A program made the position numbers and the translations under genes. Positions 15,335-23,812 of a DNA stretch of 32,363 nucleotides are shown here, in pieces. The notes beneath the pieces are model-generated. The model saw only the letters and a program-made list of their open reading frames with translations, did no database searches and had not been told where the DNA came from. The DNA is from an uncultured Proteiniphilum sp. (lineage in GTDB: Bacteria; Bacteroidota; Bacteroidia; Bacteroidales; Dysgonomonadaceae), in NCBI RefSeq assembly GCF_937873925.1, contig NZ_CALNAT010000237.1:1-32363 (forward strand), written 5' to 3'. How positions within the stretch are numbered: the stretch's first letter is position 1; every line of letters starts with the position of its first letter.

Positions 15335-16869
15335 GCCGGTATTTTGGCACTGCGGAACAACCTCTTCCACCTTATTTTACCGTTGAACCATGAGTTATCT
15401 TTTTCGAGCGATAGCCAGATAAGGATGGGTTGTCCCACGATATGGTCTTCCGGCACAAACCCCCATACGCGTGAGTCGGCGGAGTTATGGCGGTTGTCGC
15501 CCATCATAAAGTAATAGTCGTATTTGAACGTATAAGAGTCGGCTACCGTCCCGTTGATATACACTTTGCCGTCGCGGTAGGCGAAGTCGTTACCCTCATA
15601 GTTCTTGATACATCGTTCATATGCAGCCACCTTGAAATCGGTATCGGTATCAAAAGTGATAGTCGCTCCTTTCTCAGGGATCCATAACGGGCCGAAAGTA
15701 TCGCGGGTCCAGCCCCTATCGTAGGCGAGCGGGTAGTAATAGTTTAGGCCGGGTTGCTCTTTCTCCTTGATCACATCCCATACGAAAGGTTTGGCCTTCA
15801 ATTGCTCCACCATTCCGGCGGTGAGGGGAATACTGAAATAGACTCTTCCGTTATTGCCGTTGCGAGGATGTAGTCCGATCCCGGCCATACTCAAACTATC
15901 CGCTCCGGCCAGCTCCTGCGAGCGTGGGACCACCTGCCCGTAATTATCCTGTATGAAGTAATCGGCTTTATTGATGCCCAAATCACTGAAAACATCGGCT
16001 GCAATGATGGTACCATCGGTATGGATCATATAATTGTGTTGTGAGAGCCGGGGATTAGGTAATAGGGTTCCGTCTATAAATACGGAATCATTTTTTATCT
16101 CGATGGTTTCCCCGGGCAGTCCTATACAGCGTTTTACATAATTTTCCCGCCGGTCTACCGGACGATAGACAATCTCTCCGTAGGTGCGTTTGTCCGACCG
16201 GACACCGGCGCTGCCGTTGGCATTCCTTTTCACGAGTGAGTAGAAATCCTCTGCCTGACGATTCAAGGCAACCGTGTCGCCGGTAGGGAAGTTGAATACT
16301 ACGATATCATTTCTTTTCACTTCACCGAATCCTTTTAGACGCCTGTATTTCCACTGCGGTTTTTCGATATATGATTTTCCTCCGACCACCGGCATGGTGT
16401 GCTGGGCGAGAGGGAACGACAACGGTGTGATCGGTGCGCGGGGACCGTAACTCAGTTTGCTTACGGCCAGGAAATCACCTACCAGCAGTGATTTTTCAAG
16501 CGACGAAGTGGGTATCTGGTAATTCTGGAAGAAGAAGGTGTTGATGAAATAGACGGCGACCAGCGCAAACAGGATGGCATCCACCCATTCCATCGTTTTT
16601 CTGAATGTATTGTTTTTCGACTTTTTCCAGAAAGACCAGGGCACGAATTTAGTGATGTAAATATCGAAGAAAAGTATAATAAAAAGCAATATCCACGGAG
16701 AACCGGCCCATGCGGCAAACAGGATTGCAGCCGCCACCCATACGGCAAACCACACCCATTGCCGGCGTGAGGTATTCGAAAGTCTCGTCAGTAGATTGGA
16801 TGGAGACGTTTTGGTGTTATTAGTCTGTTGGTTGTGAGATGGTTTATTGCTCATTTTTTTTAATTTCAT
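15331..16869 (-). CDS. lepB: Signal peptidase I, long Bacteroidetes form
   Basis: About 512 aa; an internal start at 16854 (MSNKPSHN) is possible. Hydrophobic segments at about 37-55, 57-72 and 95-113 anchor the protein in the inner membrane. Serine protease S26 boxes: IPTSSLEKSLLVGDF with catalytic Ser near residue 123, then YVKRCIGLPGE with the general-base Lys, and the C-terminal MGDNRHNSADSRVWGFVPED. The residue after the catalytic Ser is Leu where Met is common. It cleaves signal peptides of exported proteins. Long insertions between boxes B and E are usual in Bacteroidetes. It is preceded by dapB after 66 bases and overlaps wbqC. Confidence 0.95.
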   Translation of the reverse strand: MKLKKMSNKPSHNQQTNNTKTSPSNLLTRLSNTSRRQWVWFAVWVAAAILFAAWAGSPWILLFIILFFDIYITKFVPWSFWKKSKNNTFRKTMEWVDAILFALVAVYFINTFFFQNYQIPTSSLEKSLLVGDFLAVSKLSYGPRAPITPLSFPLAQHTMPVVGGKSYIEKPQWKYRRLKGFGEVKRNDIVVFNFPTGDTVALNRQAEDFYSLVKRNANGSAGVRSDKRTYGEIVYRPVDRRENYVKRCIGLPGETIEIKNDSVFIDGTLLPNPRLSQHNYMIHTDGTIIAADVFSDLGINKADYFIQDNYGQVVPRSQELAGADSLSMAGIGLHPRNGNNGRVYFSIPLTAGMVEQLKAKPFVWDVIKEKEQPGLNYYYPLAYDRGWTRDTFGPLWIPEKGATITFDTDTDFKVAAYERCIKNYEGNDFAYRDGKVYINGTVADSYTFKYDYYFMMGDNRHNSADSRVWGFVPEDHIVGQPILIWLSLEKDNSWFNGKIRWKRLFRSAKIPA

Positions 16870-16896
16870 TAGTCAAATACATATGCTATTACAATG

Positions 16897-16930
16897 CGCC
16901 TGACCTCAAAGTTTTTATATTTGTCAGGCG
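16897..16930 (-). promoter_or_regulatory. Hairpin between dapB and lepB
   Basis: CGCCTGAC (16897-16904) pairs with GTCAGGCG (16923-16930) around an 18-base AT-rich loop. It starts 5 bases after the dapB stop and has no following T-run, so it may be an mRNA-stability or attenuation element rather than a simple terminator. Confidence 0.4.
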
Positions 16931-16935
16931 ATAGT

Positions 16936-17661
16936 TTACCGGGTTAAATCTAACAGATCTCTCATAGTAAAAATCCCTTTTTTCCCTTTGGTGAATTCCG
17001 CAGCTAGTACGGCGCCGAGTGCGAGACCCTTGCGGTTTTTCGCACCGTGGGTGATACGGATGGTGTCGGCATCGGATTCGTAAACTACAGAATGGATGCC
17101 CGGGATTTCCCCCTCCCGAAAAGCATCTATGCGCAGTACCTCCCCGCCCGGAGCATCGTTGCCTAAAGCCCATTCCTCTTTCCTGTCGATATGCGACAGG
17201 ATGCCTTCCGCCAAAGTGATAGCTGTTCCGCTGGGCGCGTCCAGCTTGTGGATATGGTGGGTCTCTTCCATACGGACGTCATAATCCGGATACCGGTTCA
17301 TCAGCCCGGCCAGATAGTTATTCAGCGCAAAGAAGATATTGACTCCCAGGCTGAAGTTGGAAGCATAGAAAAATGTTTGGCCGTTCTTTTCACATTCCTC
17401 TTTGATTTCGTGGAAGTGTGCAAGCCATCCCGTTGTCCCCGATACCACCGGCACCCCGGCGGCAAATGCCTGTCTATAGTTTTGTAAGGCGCTTTCGGGA
17501 GAAGTAAACTCAATCGCTACGTCAGCGCTTTTGAATTCGGGAGAATTGAATTTTTCCTCTTCATTCACATCGATGATGCACACCATTTCATGGCCTCTTT
17601 CGCGGGCGATTTTTTCGATCTCATGCCCCATTTTTCCGTAACCGATAAGCGCTATCTTCAT
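16936..17661 (-). CDS. dapB: 4-hydroxy-tetrahydrodipicolinate reductase
   Basis: 241 aa from the ATG at 17661 (MKIALIGYGKMG). A longer reading from 17694 overlaps the -7 box and is rejected. The N-terminal Rossmann motif IALIGYGKMGHEIE binds NAD(P)H; VAIEFTSPESALQNYR and VVSGTTGWLAHF follow; the substrate motif is METHHIHKLDAPSGTA, matching the DapB signature with its paired His and Lys. It makes tetrahydrodipicolinate for lysine and diaminopimelate. It is first in a dapB-lepB-wbqC run, an arrangement common in Bacteroidetes. Confidence 0.95.
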   Translation of the reverse strand: MKIALIGYGKMGHEIEKIARERGHEMVCIIDVNEEEKFNSPEFKSADVAIEFTSPESALQNYRQAFAAGVPVVSGTTGWLAHFHEIKEECEKNGQTFFYASNFSLGVNIFFALNNYLAGLMNRYPDYDVRMEETHHIHKLDAPSGTAITLAEGILSHIDRKEEWALGNDAPGGEVLRIDAFREGEIPGIHSVVYESDADTIRITHGAKNRKGLALGAVLAAEFTKGKKGIFTMRDLLDLTR

Positions 17662-17683
17662 TTTGTCCTTTTGTTTAGATAGG

Positions 17684-17691
17684 CAAAAATA
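17684..17691 (-). promoter_or_regulatory. -7 promoter box for dapB
   Basis: On the minus strand TATTTTTG matches TAnnTTTG. It lies in the 35-base gap between menE and dapB and would give a leader of about 15 bases. It supports the 17661 start and a separate transcription unit from the men genes. Confidence 0.5.
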
Positions 17692-17696
17692 CAAAA

Positions 17697-18794
17697 TTAA
17701 TGGATATATCTTGTTGTCGACGACGATAGATTAATCTTTTTTGCGAGTTGCTTCGTTGCCGCGCGGTCAGTCTTCCCGTTCCCTGTCTGTGGAATAGCTT
17801 TCACAGTATAGATATGCAGAGGCTGTTGGTAATGGGGAAGGAGCTGCTCAATCGCTTTCCACACGGGAACAGGATCGGTTGTTTGTTCTATCAGGAGCAC
17901 AATCGCTTCTCCCAGTTTCGGATGCGGTATGGTTGCGATCGCAAAGTTCCCGTTTATATGAGGATGTAAGATCCGCTCGATCTCCTCTGTTTGTATTTTG
18001 ATCCCTCCGGAGTTGATCACATTGTCTCTTCTTCCTATGATACGGAAACTGCCGTCCGGCCGAAATTCTGCAATATCGTTCGTGATAAAGGGTTTATCGG
18101 CGATCAAAGGAGCATCTATTGCCAATGCATTGTTTTCCGATAAGGTAAGTCCGACCGATGGTAAAGGAGTGTAATAACGGCTGGCTTCGGCTCCGCTGAC
18201 CTTGCGCAGGGCGATATGTGAAAGGGTTTCGGTCATTCCGTAGGTGGAGTAGACCGCATTCGGAAATTCTTTCAGCTCTTTTTCAAGTGTTTCGTCTAGG
18301 GCTCCTCCGCCGATGATAAGGCGTTTGATCCGGGATAACCGGTGTCTTTCTTCCCCGATCTGCAGGGAGTTATATACCTGTAACGGTATCATGGCTGCAA
18401 AATCAAACGGGATATCTGTTGCGGCGAGCGGATGCCCGTCCGGTTCCACAGGATAAATATCCAGCCCGGCATACAGAGCGCGTACAACGATCATCTTCCC
18501 TGCAATATATTCCATCGGCAGGCACAGTAATGCTTTGTTATTCTTTTTCAGATCGAAGAAGTCGCAGGTGATCTTTGCACTTTGCAGCATCTGTTCTTTC
18601 CGCACGGTGATCTCTTTGGGTGTTCCGGTAGAACCTGAAGTATGGAGGCGGAGTGTGGGGGATTTGGAGAACCACTCTTTCAGGAACAGGTATAACTGGT
18701 GATGGAAAGGGGATGTATCTGCAAGACTGCTTTCCCGCTCCTCCGTGAAATCTGCCGGGCCATAGACTCTGCTTTCGATACGTATTTCATTCAT
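17697..18794 (-). CDS. menE: o-Succinylbenzoate-CoA ligase (AMP-binding)
   Basis: 365 aa, shorter than the about 450-480 aa of E. coli or Bacillus MenE, a short form seen in Bacteroidetes. ANL-superfamily motifs: LHTSGSTGTPKEITV (P-loop-like A3), YSTYGMTETLSHIAL (A5) and GRRDNVINSGGIKIQTEEIE (A7-A8), with the C-terminal Lys in QTGNGKTDRAA (A10). It activates o-succinylbenzoate with ATP and CoA. The start overlaps the menC end by 8 bases, so the two are translationally coupled. Confidence 0.92.
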   Translation of the reverse strand: MNEIRIESRVYGPADFTEERESSLADTSPFHHQLYLFLKEWFSKSPTLRLHTSGSTGTPKEITVRKEQMLQSAKITCDFFDLKKNNKALLCLPMEYIAGKMIVVRALYAGLDIYPVEPDGHPLAATDIPFDFAAMIPLQVYNSLQIGEERHRLSRIKRLIIGGGALDETLEKELKEFPNAVYSTYGMTETLSHIALRKVSGAEASRYYTPLPSVGLTLSENNALAIDAPLIADKPFITNDIAEFRPDGSFRIIGRRDNVINSGGIKIQTEEIERILHPHINGNFAIATIPHPKLGEAIVLLIEQTTDPVPVWKAIEQLLPHYQQPLHIYTVKAIPQTGNGKTDRAATKQLAKKINLSSSTTRYIH

Positions 18795-19860
18795 ATCCTG
18801 AAAAATATTCCGATCTGTCGGGAAAGTTCCCTTCCGGATCGAACCATAATTGTTCTCCCCTGATCTCTAAAGGTATAGGGATATTATTCGTGTACAGCGT
18901 CCCGGTGCCTAATCCCTGCGGCAGCGTATTGTCGAACGTGGCACACCATTGCGCGATGCTGTTCAGCCCTATGTTCGATTCGAGAGCCGACGTTACCCAC
19001 CATTCTATACCCATTTCTTCGGCTGCTTCGCTCCATTCTTCACATCCGGTTATCCCTCCGTGTAAGGATGGTTTCAGTATAATGTATTGGGGGCGAATTA
19101 TTTCTAACATCTTTCTCTTTCCGGCAGGATGGATGACCCCGATCAGTTCCTCGTCCAAAGCGACGGGCAGGGGAGAGGCTGCGCATAGTTCGGACATATT
19201 GCTCCATTGTCCGTCCTGAATGGGTTGTTCGATAGAGTGTATATCGAGTTCGGCCAGTTGATGGAGTTTGTCCATGACATCCTTATACTCAAAGTTCCCG
19301 TTTGCATCTACACGCAAGGTCACTTCCTTCGCTGTATAGCGGCTGCGGATAAAACGCAGCAGGTCGAGTTCACGGTCGAAACTCATCGCTCCGATCTTGA
19401 GTTTGATGCAACGGAATCCCCTTGAGAGTAAGGATTGTATCTGATCCATCATGGCGGCATGATCTCCCATCCAGACAAGCCCGTTAATGGTGATGCCTTC
19501 CTTTCCCCGGCTGAACGGGGTGGATCCCCATAACTGCCATGATCGTTGCCGATAGTGCCACATGGCCGTTTCCAACCCGAAAAGGATCGATGGGTAATGG
19601 CGGAGCAATCTCATATCGATCCGCTGTATTTCTTCTGTAATTTTACAAATAGAAGCCAGCCTTCCGGCGTAACGCGCATTATATTCAAAACTAAGGTCAG
19701 GGATCGGAGCACATTCGCCTATTCCGTAATGGGATTCGTCTTCCTTGTCCTGAAAAACGACATACCACACCTTGTGTCCGGTATAAATACCTCTTGATGT
19801 GCGTGCCGGTCGTTTGAACAGTAGCGTATGGGGTATGATCTTTATCTGGAACATAGGCAC
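18787..19860 (-). CDS. menC: o-Succinylbenzoate synthase
   Basis: 357 aa enolase-superfamily enzyme that dehydrates SHCHC to o-succinylbenzoate. Visible catalytic blocks: CIKLKIGAMSFDRELDLL (KxK motif), LRVDANGNF (first metal Asp), DIHSIEQPI (Glu ligand), VALDEELIG (third acidic ligand), IILKPSLHGG (distal Lys). The capping N-terminal domain reads TSRGIYTGHKVWYVVFQ. An alternative start at 19854 (MFQIKI) is possible. It is 5 bases after menB and overlaps menE by 8. Confidence 0.93.
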   Translation of the reverse strand: MPMFQIKIIPHTLLFKRPARTSRGIYTGHKVWYVVFQDKEDESHYGIGECAPIPDLSFEYNARYAGRLASICKITEEIQRIDMRLLRHYPSILFGLETAMWHYRQRSWQLWGSTPFSRGKEGITINGLVWMGDHAAMMDQIQSLLSRGFRCIKLKIGAMSFDRELDLLRFIRSRYTAKEVTLRVDANGNFEYKDVMDKLHQLAELDIHSIEQPIQDGQWSNMSELCAASPLPVALDEELIGVIHPAGKRKMLEIIRPQYIILKPSLHGGITGCEEWSEAAEEMGIEWWVTSALESNIGLNSIAQWCATFDNTLPQGLGTGTLYTNNIPIPLEIRGEQLWFDPEGNFPDRSEYFSGYE

Positions 19861-19865
19861 ACAGG

Positions 19866-20699
19866 TTAAGGGAGTTTGGGAAATTGCTTGAAGTCCGGTT
19901 TACGTTTTTCAAGAAACGCCTGTTTACCTTCCTGAGCTTCGTGGGTCAGATAATAAAGCATCGTCGCATCCCCCGCCAGTTCCTGTATCCCTGCCTGCCC
20001 GTCCAGTTCGGCGTTCAGTCCGGCCTTGATCATCCGGAGCGCCAGCGGGCTGTGCTGCATCATCGCTTCCGCCCATTCGACCACCTCGTCCTCTAACCTG
20101 TCGAACGGTACTACTTTGTTGACCAATCCCATGTCGAGCGCTTCCTGCGCGTTATACTGGCGGCAGAGGAACCATATTTCGCGGGCTTTTTTCTGTCCCA
20201 CGATACGGGCAAGGTAAGAGGAGCCGAAGCCCGCGTCGAAACTCCCCACGCGCGGCCCGGTTTGTCCGAAGATGGCATTGTCCGATGCGATCGACAAGTC
20301 GCAGACCACGTGTAGCACATGCCCTCCTCCGATAGCATATCCGTTCACCATGGCAATCACCGGTTTGGGCATCGAACGGATCTGTTTTTGCACGTCCAGC
20401 ACATTGAGGCGGGGCACACCGTCTTTACCGATGTAGCCGCCTTTCCCTTTTACGTTCTGATCGCCTCCCGAGCAAAAGGCTTTGTCGCCTGCCCCGGTGA
20501 TCACTATCACGCTGATATCCGATTCTTCACGACAGATGCGCAAGGCATCGCTCATTTCTCCGGTAGTGGTAGGAGTAAACGCATTGCGGTAACGCGGACG
20601 GTTGATGGTGATCCGTGCGATCCCGTTATAAAAGTCGAAAAGAATATCTTCGTATTCTTTGAGTGTTGTCCATTCTCTGTTTGTCATTGTTGTATTCAA
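19866..20699 (-). CDS. menB: 1,4-Dihydroxy-2-naphthoyl-CoA synthase
   Basis: 277 aa, usual length for MenB. Crotonase fold with ITINRPRYRNAFTPTT, the CoA and oxyanion-hole block FCSGGDQNVKGKGGYIG and MVNGYAIGGGHVLHVVCDLS, then QTGPRVGSFDAGFGSSYLAR, a MenB-specific stretch with the catalytic-site Asp. It cyclises o-succinylbenzoyl-CoA to DHNA-CoA. An M5 start is possible (MNTTMTN). It is separated from menD by 201 bases holding two dyad elements. Confidence 0.95.
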   Translation of the reverse strand: MNTTMTNREWTTLKEYEDILFDFYNGIARITINRPRYRNAFTPTTTGEMSDALRICREESDISVIVITGAGDKAFCSGGDQNVKGKGGYIGKDGVPRLNVLDVQKQIRSMPKPVIAMVNGYAIGGGHVLHVVCDLSIASDNAIFGQTGPRVGSFDAGFGSSYLARIVGQKKAREIWFLCRQYNAQEALDMGLVNKVVPFDRLEDEVVEWAEAMMQHSPLALRMIKAGLNAELDGQAGIQELAGDATMLYYLTHEAQEGKQAFLEKRKPDFKQFPKLP

Positions 20700-20740
20700 T
20701 TTTATTGCACTATTTCAAATGCTTTAGCCTATTTATATGT

Positions 20741-20789
20741 TCGGCAAAACCAAAGCAGGCTTTGTTCCGGCTCTCACTTAACGAAATAG
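20741..20789 (+). repeat. Dyad/CTTAACGAAA intergenic element, unit C
   Basis: Plus-strand dyad CAAAGC-AG-GCTTTG (20751-20764), then TTCCGGCTCTCA and CTTAACGAAATAG. It has the same layout as units A and B, in the opposite orientation, in the menD-menB gap. Confidence 0.6.
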
Positions 20790-20850
20790 TTCCCGCTATG
20801 GCATGGCCTGAATAAGTTTAGTCTCTGCTCATTTTGATAAATAATTATCG

Positions 20851-20895
20851 CTTGGCAATGTTTCAAGCGAGCTTGACATTGCTCTCGCTTAACCG
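20851..20895 (+). repeat. Dyad/CTTAACGAAA intergenic element, unit D
   Basis: Plus-strand dyad TCAAGC-GA-GCTTGA (20863-20876), then CATTGCTCTCG and CTTAACCG. A further TTAGCTTAACGAAATAGTTC (20901-20920) overlaps the menD 3' end and encodes its last residues. Confidence 0.6.
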
Positions 20896-20900
20896 TTATT

Positions 20901-22577
20901 TTAGCTTAACGAAATAGTTCTGTTTTTTTGCTGATGATAATATGATCGTATTTGTTCCGCATTCTTTTCCATGGAAGTAAAGACTTCCAGCAGAACCGGC
21001 TTTTCGCTGCCCATATCCGTGAAGTGCGGTAAGTGCCGGTGTAATTCCTCCGCATTGCGGGCCGGAAGATAGAGGAATCCCTGTTGTTCCGCCCAGGCTT
21101 TTGCCCCGGTTGTATGGGTTGCTGCAATATATTCGTTCAACACCTCCGACTTGTTCAGTCCCGGAAGAATATGGAATATCTCGCCTCCGGCGTTATTATT
21201 CAGCAGAATGCGTAAATTGCGGCCTCTATAGTTATTCCAAAGTCCGTTCATATCGAAGAAGAAACTCAGGTCCCCGATGAGCAGGAAGGTGGGGCTGTCC
21301 GATGCGGCAGCATACCCCACCGCCGTAGAGAGCGACCCTTCTATTCCGTTTGTCCCCCGGTTGCAGAACACTTTCACTGACGACGGAATACCGAATAACT
21401 GCGCCAGGCGGACACTGTTGCTGTTCGCTAACTGCAGGGAGGTATTTTCGGGTAGCACATCCAGGCATGCGCCGATTGCGTAAAGGTCCGAAAAGGCAAT
21501 ATCCGGCTCCATGACAGATGCGCAGGCTTTTTCCCATATATCCCGGAAATCTTTTGTTGCGGGACCGGACGGTGCTTCCGCCAGATAATGCAGAAACGTT
21601 TCATTGTCACTCCTGACAATGTCGGTAACCCGCTGAAATGTGTCTGTAACCTCTCCGGAAGGAGAAATATGCCAGTGTTCGCGGATATTTGCCGAACGGA
21701 GGAACTGTTTCAGCCGTTTGGAAACGATATGTCCGCCCAATGTGATGACCAGATCAGGGGTTAACTCGCTTAATTCTTTTTCCGATGTTGCATAAAGTAC
21801 GGTGTCGAAAGCCGAAGTCCCGTTTGCGGGGATATTGGATAATTGTTCCGCCAGCACCACCACTCCCGATCTTTCGCGGAGTTGGTCCAGCAGACCGGCT
21901 AACCCGTTGTCCGGCGGCAGCTGACCGACAATGACCATACGTTTGGAATAGCCTGCGAATCGTTGGTCATACCTGTCTTCCTTCTGAATTACATATCCCT
22001 GTGCAGATTGCCGGATAACGCGAACAGGAGGAAGGGTGGGCGTATTGAAGCCGAATAGCGGCTCGCCCAGGGGGATATTTATATGGGCTGGCCCTTTGAC
22101 CCCATTGTGTAAGCTGAGTATAGCTTCATTGACCAACCGGTTGCAATACCATTCTTCCTCCTCATTCCCTATCTGGGGCAGTTGAACCGAACGGCGGATG
22201 ATCTCCCTGAACAGGCCGGTTTGCGGGATAGTCTGCCCGTCCATTTGCCCGATCCAGGCAATAGGGCGGTCCGCTGTGATCACCAACAGGGGCAGTTGTT
22301 GATAATAAGCTTCTGCTACGGCAGGGCCGAGATTCAGGGCAGCCGTTCCTGATGTGCAGCATACAGCCGCCGGCTTACCGACAGCCTGTATAACGCCCAG
22401 GGCAAAGAAACCGGCACTCCGTTCGTCCACGACACTGTAACAGGTGAAATCCCTGTCTGTCGCAAAAGAATGGATCAGCGGGGAATTCCGTGAGCCGGGA
22501 GACAATACGATATGTGTAATACCATGCGCTTTGAGCAGCGCCGCCAGTTGTAAAACATTTCTTTTTTCCGAATACAT
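20901..22577 (-). CDS. menD: SEPHCHC synthase
   Basis: 558 aa thiamine-diphosphate enzyme joining isochorismate and 2-oxoglutarate. The N-terminal Pyr domain shows IVLSPGSRNSPL and VVDERSAGFFALG (the conserved ThDP-activating Glu), then CCTSGTAALNLGPAVAEAYY and TADRP. The C-terminal PP domain has LLIGDLSFFFDMNGLWN, the GD...N magnesium and diphosphate motif, and RILLNNNAGGEIF. The C-terminal residues SLS fall in a dyad-element tail. It is preceded by menF after 161 bases of repeat-rich sequence. Confidence 0.95.
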   Translation of the reverse strand: MYSEKRNVLQLAALLKAHGITHIVLSPGSRNSPLIHSFATDRDFTCYSVVDERSAGFFALGVIQAVGKPAAVCCTSGTAALNLGPAVAEAYYQQLPLLVITADRPIAWIGQMDGQTIPQTGLFREIIRRSVQLPQIGNEEEEWYCNRLVNEAILSLHNGVKGPAHINIPLGEPLFGFNTPTLPPVRVIRQSAQGYVIQKEDRYDQRFAGYSKRMVIVGQLPPDNGLAGLLDQLRERSGVVVLAEQLSNIPANGTSAFDTVLYATSEKELSELTPDLVITLGGHIVSKRLKQFLRSANIREHWHISPSGEVTDTFQRVTDIVRSDNETFLHYLAEAPSGPATKDFRDIWEKACASVMEPDIAFSDLYAIGACLDVLPENTSLQLANSNSVRLAQLFGIPSSVKVFCNRGTNGIEGSLSTAVGYAAASDSPTFLLIGDLSFFFDMNGLWNNYRGRNLRILLNNNAGGEIFHILPGLNKSEVLNEYIAATHTTGAKAWAEQQGFLYLPARNAEELHRHLPHFTDMGSEKPVLLEVFTSMEKNAEQIRSYYHQQKNRTISLS

Positions 22578-22591
22578 ATCCCTTATTCAAC

Positions 22592-22634
22592 GTTTTCGTT
22601 AAGCAATACGAGCAGAAACCCAACTTGTTTGAAT
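22592..22634 (-). repeat. Dyad/CTTAACGAAA intergenic element, unit B2
   Basis: Minus-strand CAAACAAGTTGGGTTTCTG, then CTCGTATTG and CTTAACGAAAAC. The dyad is degenerate here (AAC-AA-GTT core). It is joined in tandem to unit B1 and lies just before the menD start. Confidence 0.6.
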
Positions 22635-22680
22635 GTTTTCGATAAGCGAGTACAAAGAAAAAACTTGTTTTTACTATGTC
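22635..22680 (-). repeat. Dyad/CTTAACGAAA intergenic element, unit B1
   Basis: Minus-strand GACATAGT, dyad AAAAAC-AA-GTTTTT (22659-22672), then TCTTTGTACTCG and CTTATCGAAAAC. Next to it, at 22698-22707, is a separate perfect palindrome AAGTATACTT, followed towards menF by GCAACGGCATAAT, a stretch shared with unit A. Confidence 0.65.
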
Positions 22681-22738
22681 GAGCGTAGAAAACAACTAAG
22701 TATACTTGAATTATGCCGTTGCTAGAAAACGACTAATT

Positions 22739-23812
22739 TTAATGAAGTATATCCAACATAGTCTCCAGCTTATGCTCCGTTTCTTCCCATTCGTCATCCA
22801 AAGAGGAAGAAGCGAGTAAGCCTCCCCCGGCAAACAAAGTAAGCGAATTTTTTTCAATATGCATGCATCTGAGATTTACATATATATCGGTTTCCCCCTC
22901 CGTGTCGAGCATGCCGAGGAATCCGGAATAGTAAAGGCGGTCGTATCCTTCATTATCCTGAATAAACCGGTAGGCTTCATTTTTCGGAAGCCCCGATACC
23001 GCCGGGGTCGGATGGAGCGTTTTAAGCAAGGTCCCGAGTTTTGAAGTGTCCGGGAGATGGAAACTGAAATCTGTCCGCAAATGTGCCAGATCCCCGGCCT
23101 TTATTGTGTACGGCCCGTTTATTTCGGGTGTAACATGAAAGAAAGAAAGCCGGTTCAGAAGGTAGGAAGTGACCAGATGCTGTTCCCGGAGGTTTTTGTC
23201 GTCCCACATAACCGCACCGGAATTGGGAAACCGGGTTCCGGCCAGGGCGACCGTATGCCATTCACTCTTTGTTCCCGTCAGGAGTATTTCGGGGGTGCTT
23301 CCCAGCCATGTACCGCTTTGAGGCGTATGGAAAAGGTATACATAGGAATGGGGATACTTTTCTACGGCATTGAAGAAAGAGCGTCCGGGTGAAAATGTTC
23401 CTTCCCTGTCGATAGTCTTGCTCCTCGACAATACCAGCTTCTTCATCTCGCCGTTTACCAGTGGTTCGTGAAACCGCCTGAACAGACGGCTGTATCCGGT
23501 TTTACCGTTGCTTTTATACTTCTTTCGGTTCCCTTTTTCCTGCGGATCGTTCGGAATAGCAATATGCAGTTGCGGCAGGCTGGTATGATCCGCCCGGATC
23601 ACCAAGACGGGCGATTCCGTGGTGATCCGGAAAGGAGCGATCACAAACCCCTTCTGCCCGTTCAGGTCATCGATATCCCGGAGGACAGAAGGTGTTCCGG
23701 ATGTCTGCATCACAAACCTGGGTGATGTTTCGTGCGGCAGTCTGAAAATAGCAAAACATTCATCCTGTTCGATAAGCGCATCCAGAATGCGGTATGTATA
23801 TCGATCTGTCAT
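22739..23812 (-). CDS. menF: Isochorismate synthase
   Basis: 357 aa chorismate-binding enzyme opening the menaquinone pathway. Family blocks are MKKLVLSRSKTI, SYVYLFHTPQSGTWLGSTPE, TVALAGTRF, LREQHLVTSYLL, LKTLHPTPAVSGLPK and YDRLYYSGFLG, the MenF/EntC arrangement including TPAVSG and GxxG-type loops. Length is on the short side of the family. The start overlaps the upstream menI-fusion stop as ATGA, so the two are coupled. Confidence 0.93.
   Translation of the reverse strand: MTDRYTYRILDALIEQDECFAIFRLPHETSPRFVMQTSGTPSVLRDIDDLNGQKGFVIAPFRITTESPVLVIRADHTSLPQLHIAIPNDPQEKGNRKKYKSNGKTGYSRLFRRFHEPLVNGEMKKLVLSRSKTIDREGTFSPGRSFFNAVEKYPHSYVYLFHTPQSGTWLGSTPEILLTGTKSEWHTVALAGTRFPNSGAVMWDDKNLREQHLVTSYLLNRLSFFHVTPEINGPYTIKAGDLAHLRTDFSFHLPDTSKLGTLLKTLHPTPAVSGLPKNEAYRFIQDNEGYDRLYYSGFLGMLDTEGETDIYVNLRCMHIEKNSLTLFAGGGLLASSSLDDEWEETEHKLETMLDILH

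Noticed and set aside
12930..22710. CRISPR-like array from the repeated intergenic units
   Set aside because: Units are few, imperfect, in both orientations and not separated by uniform spacers; no cas genes are present.
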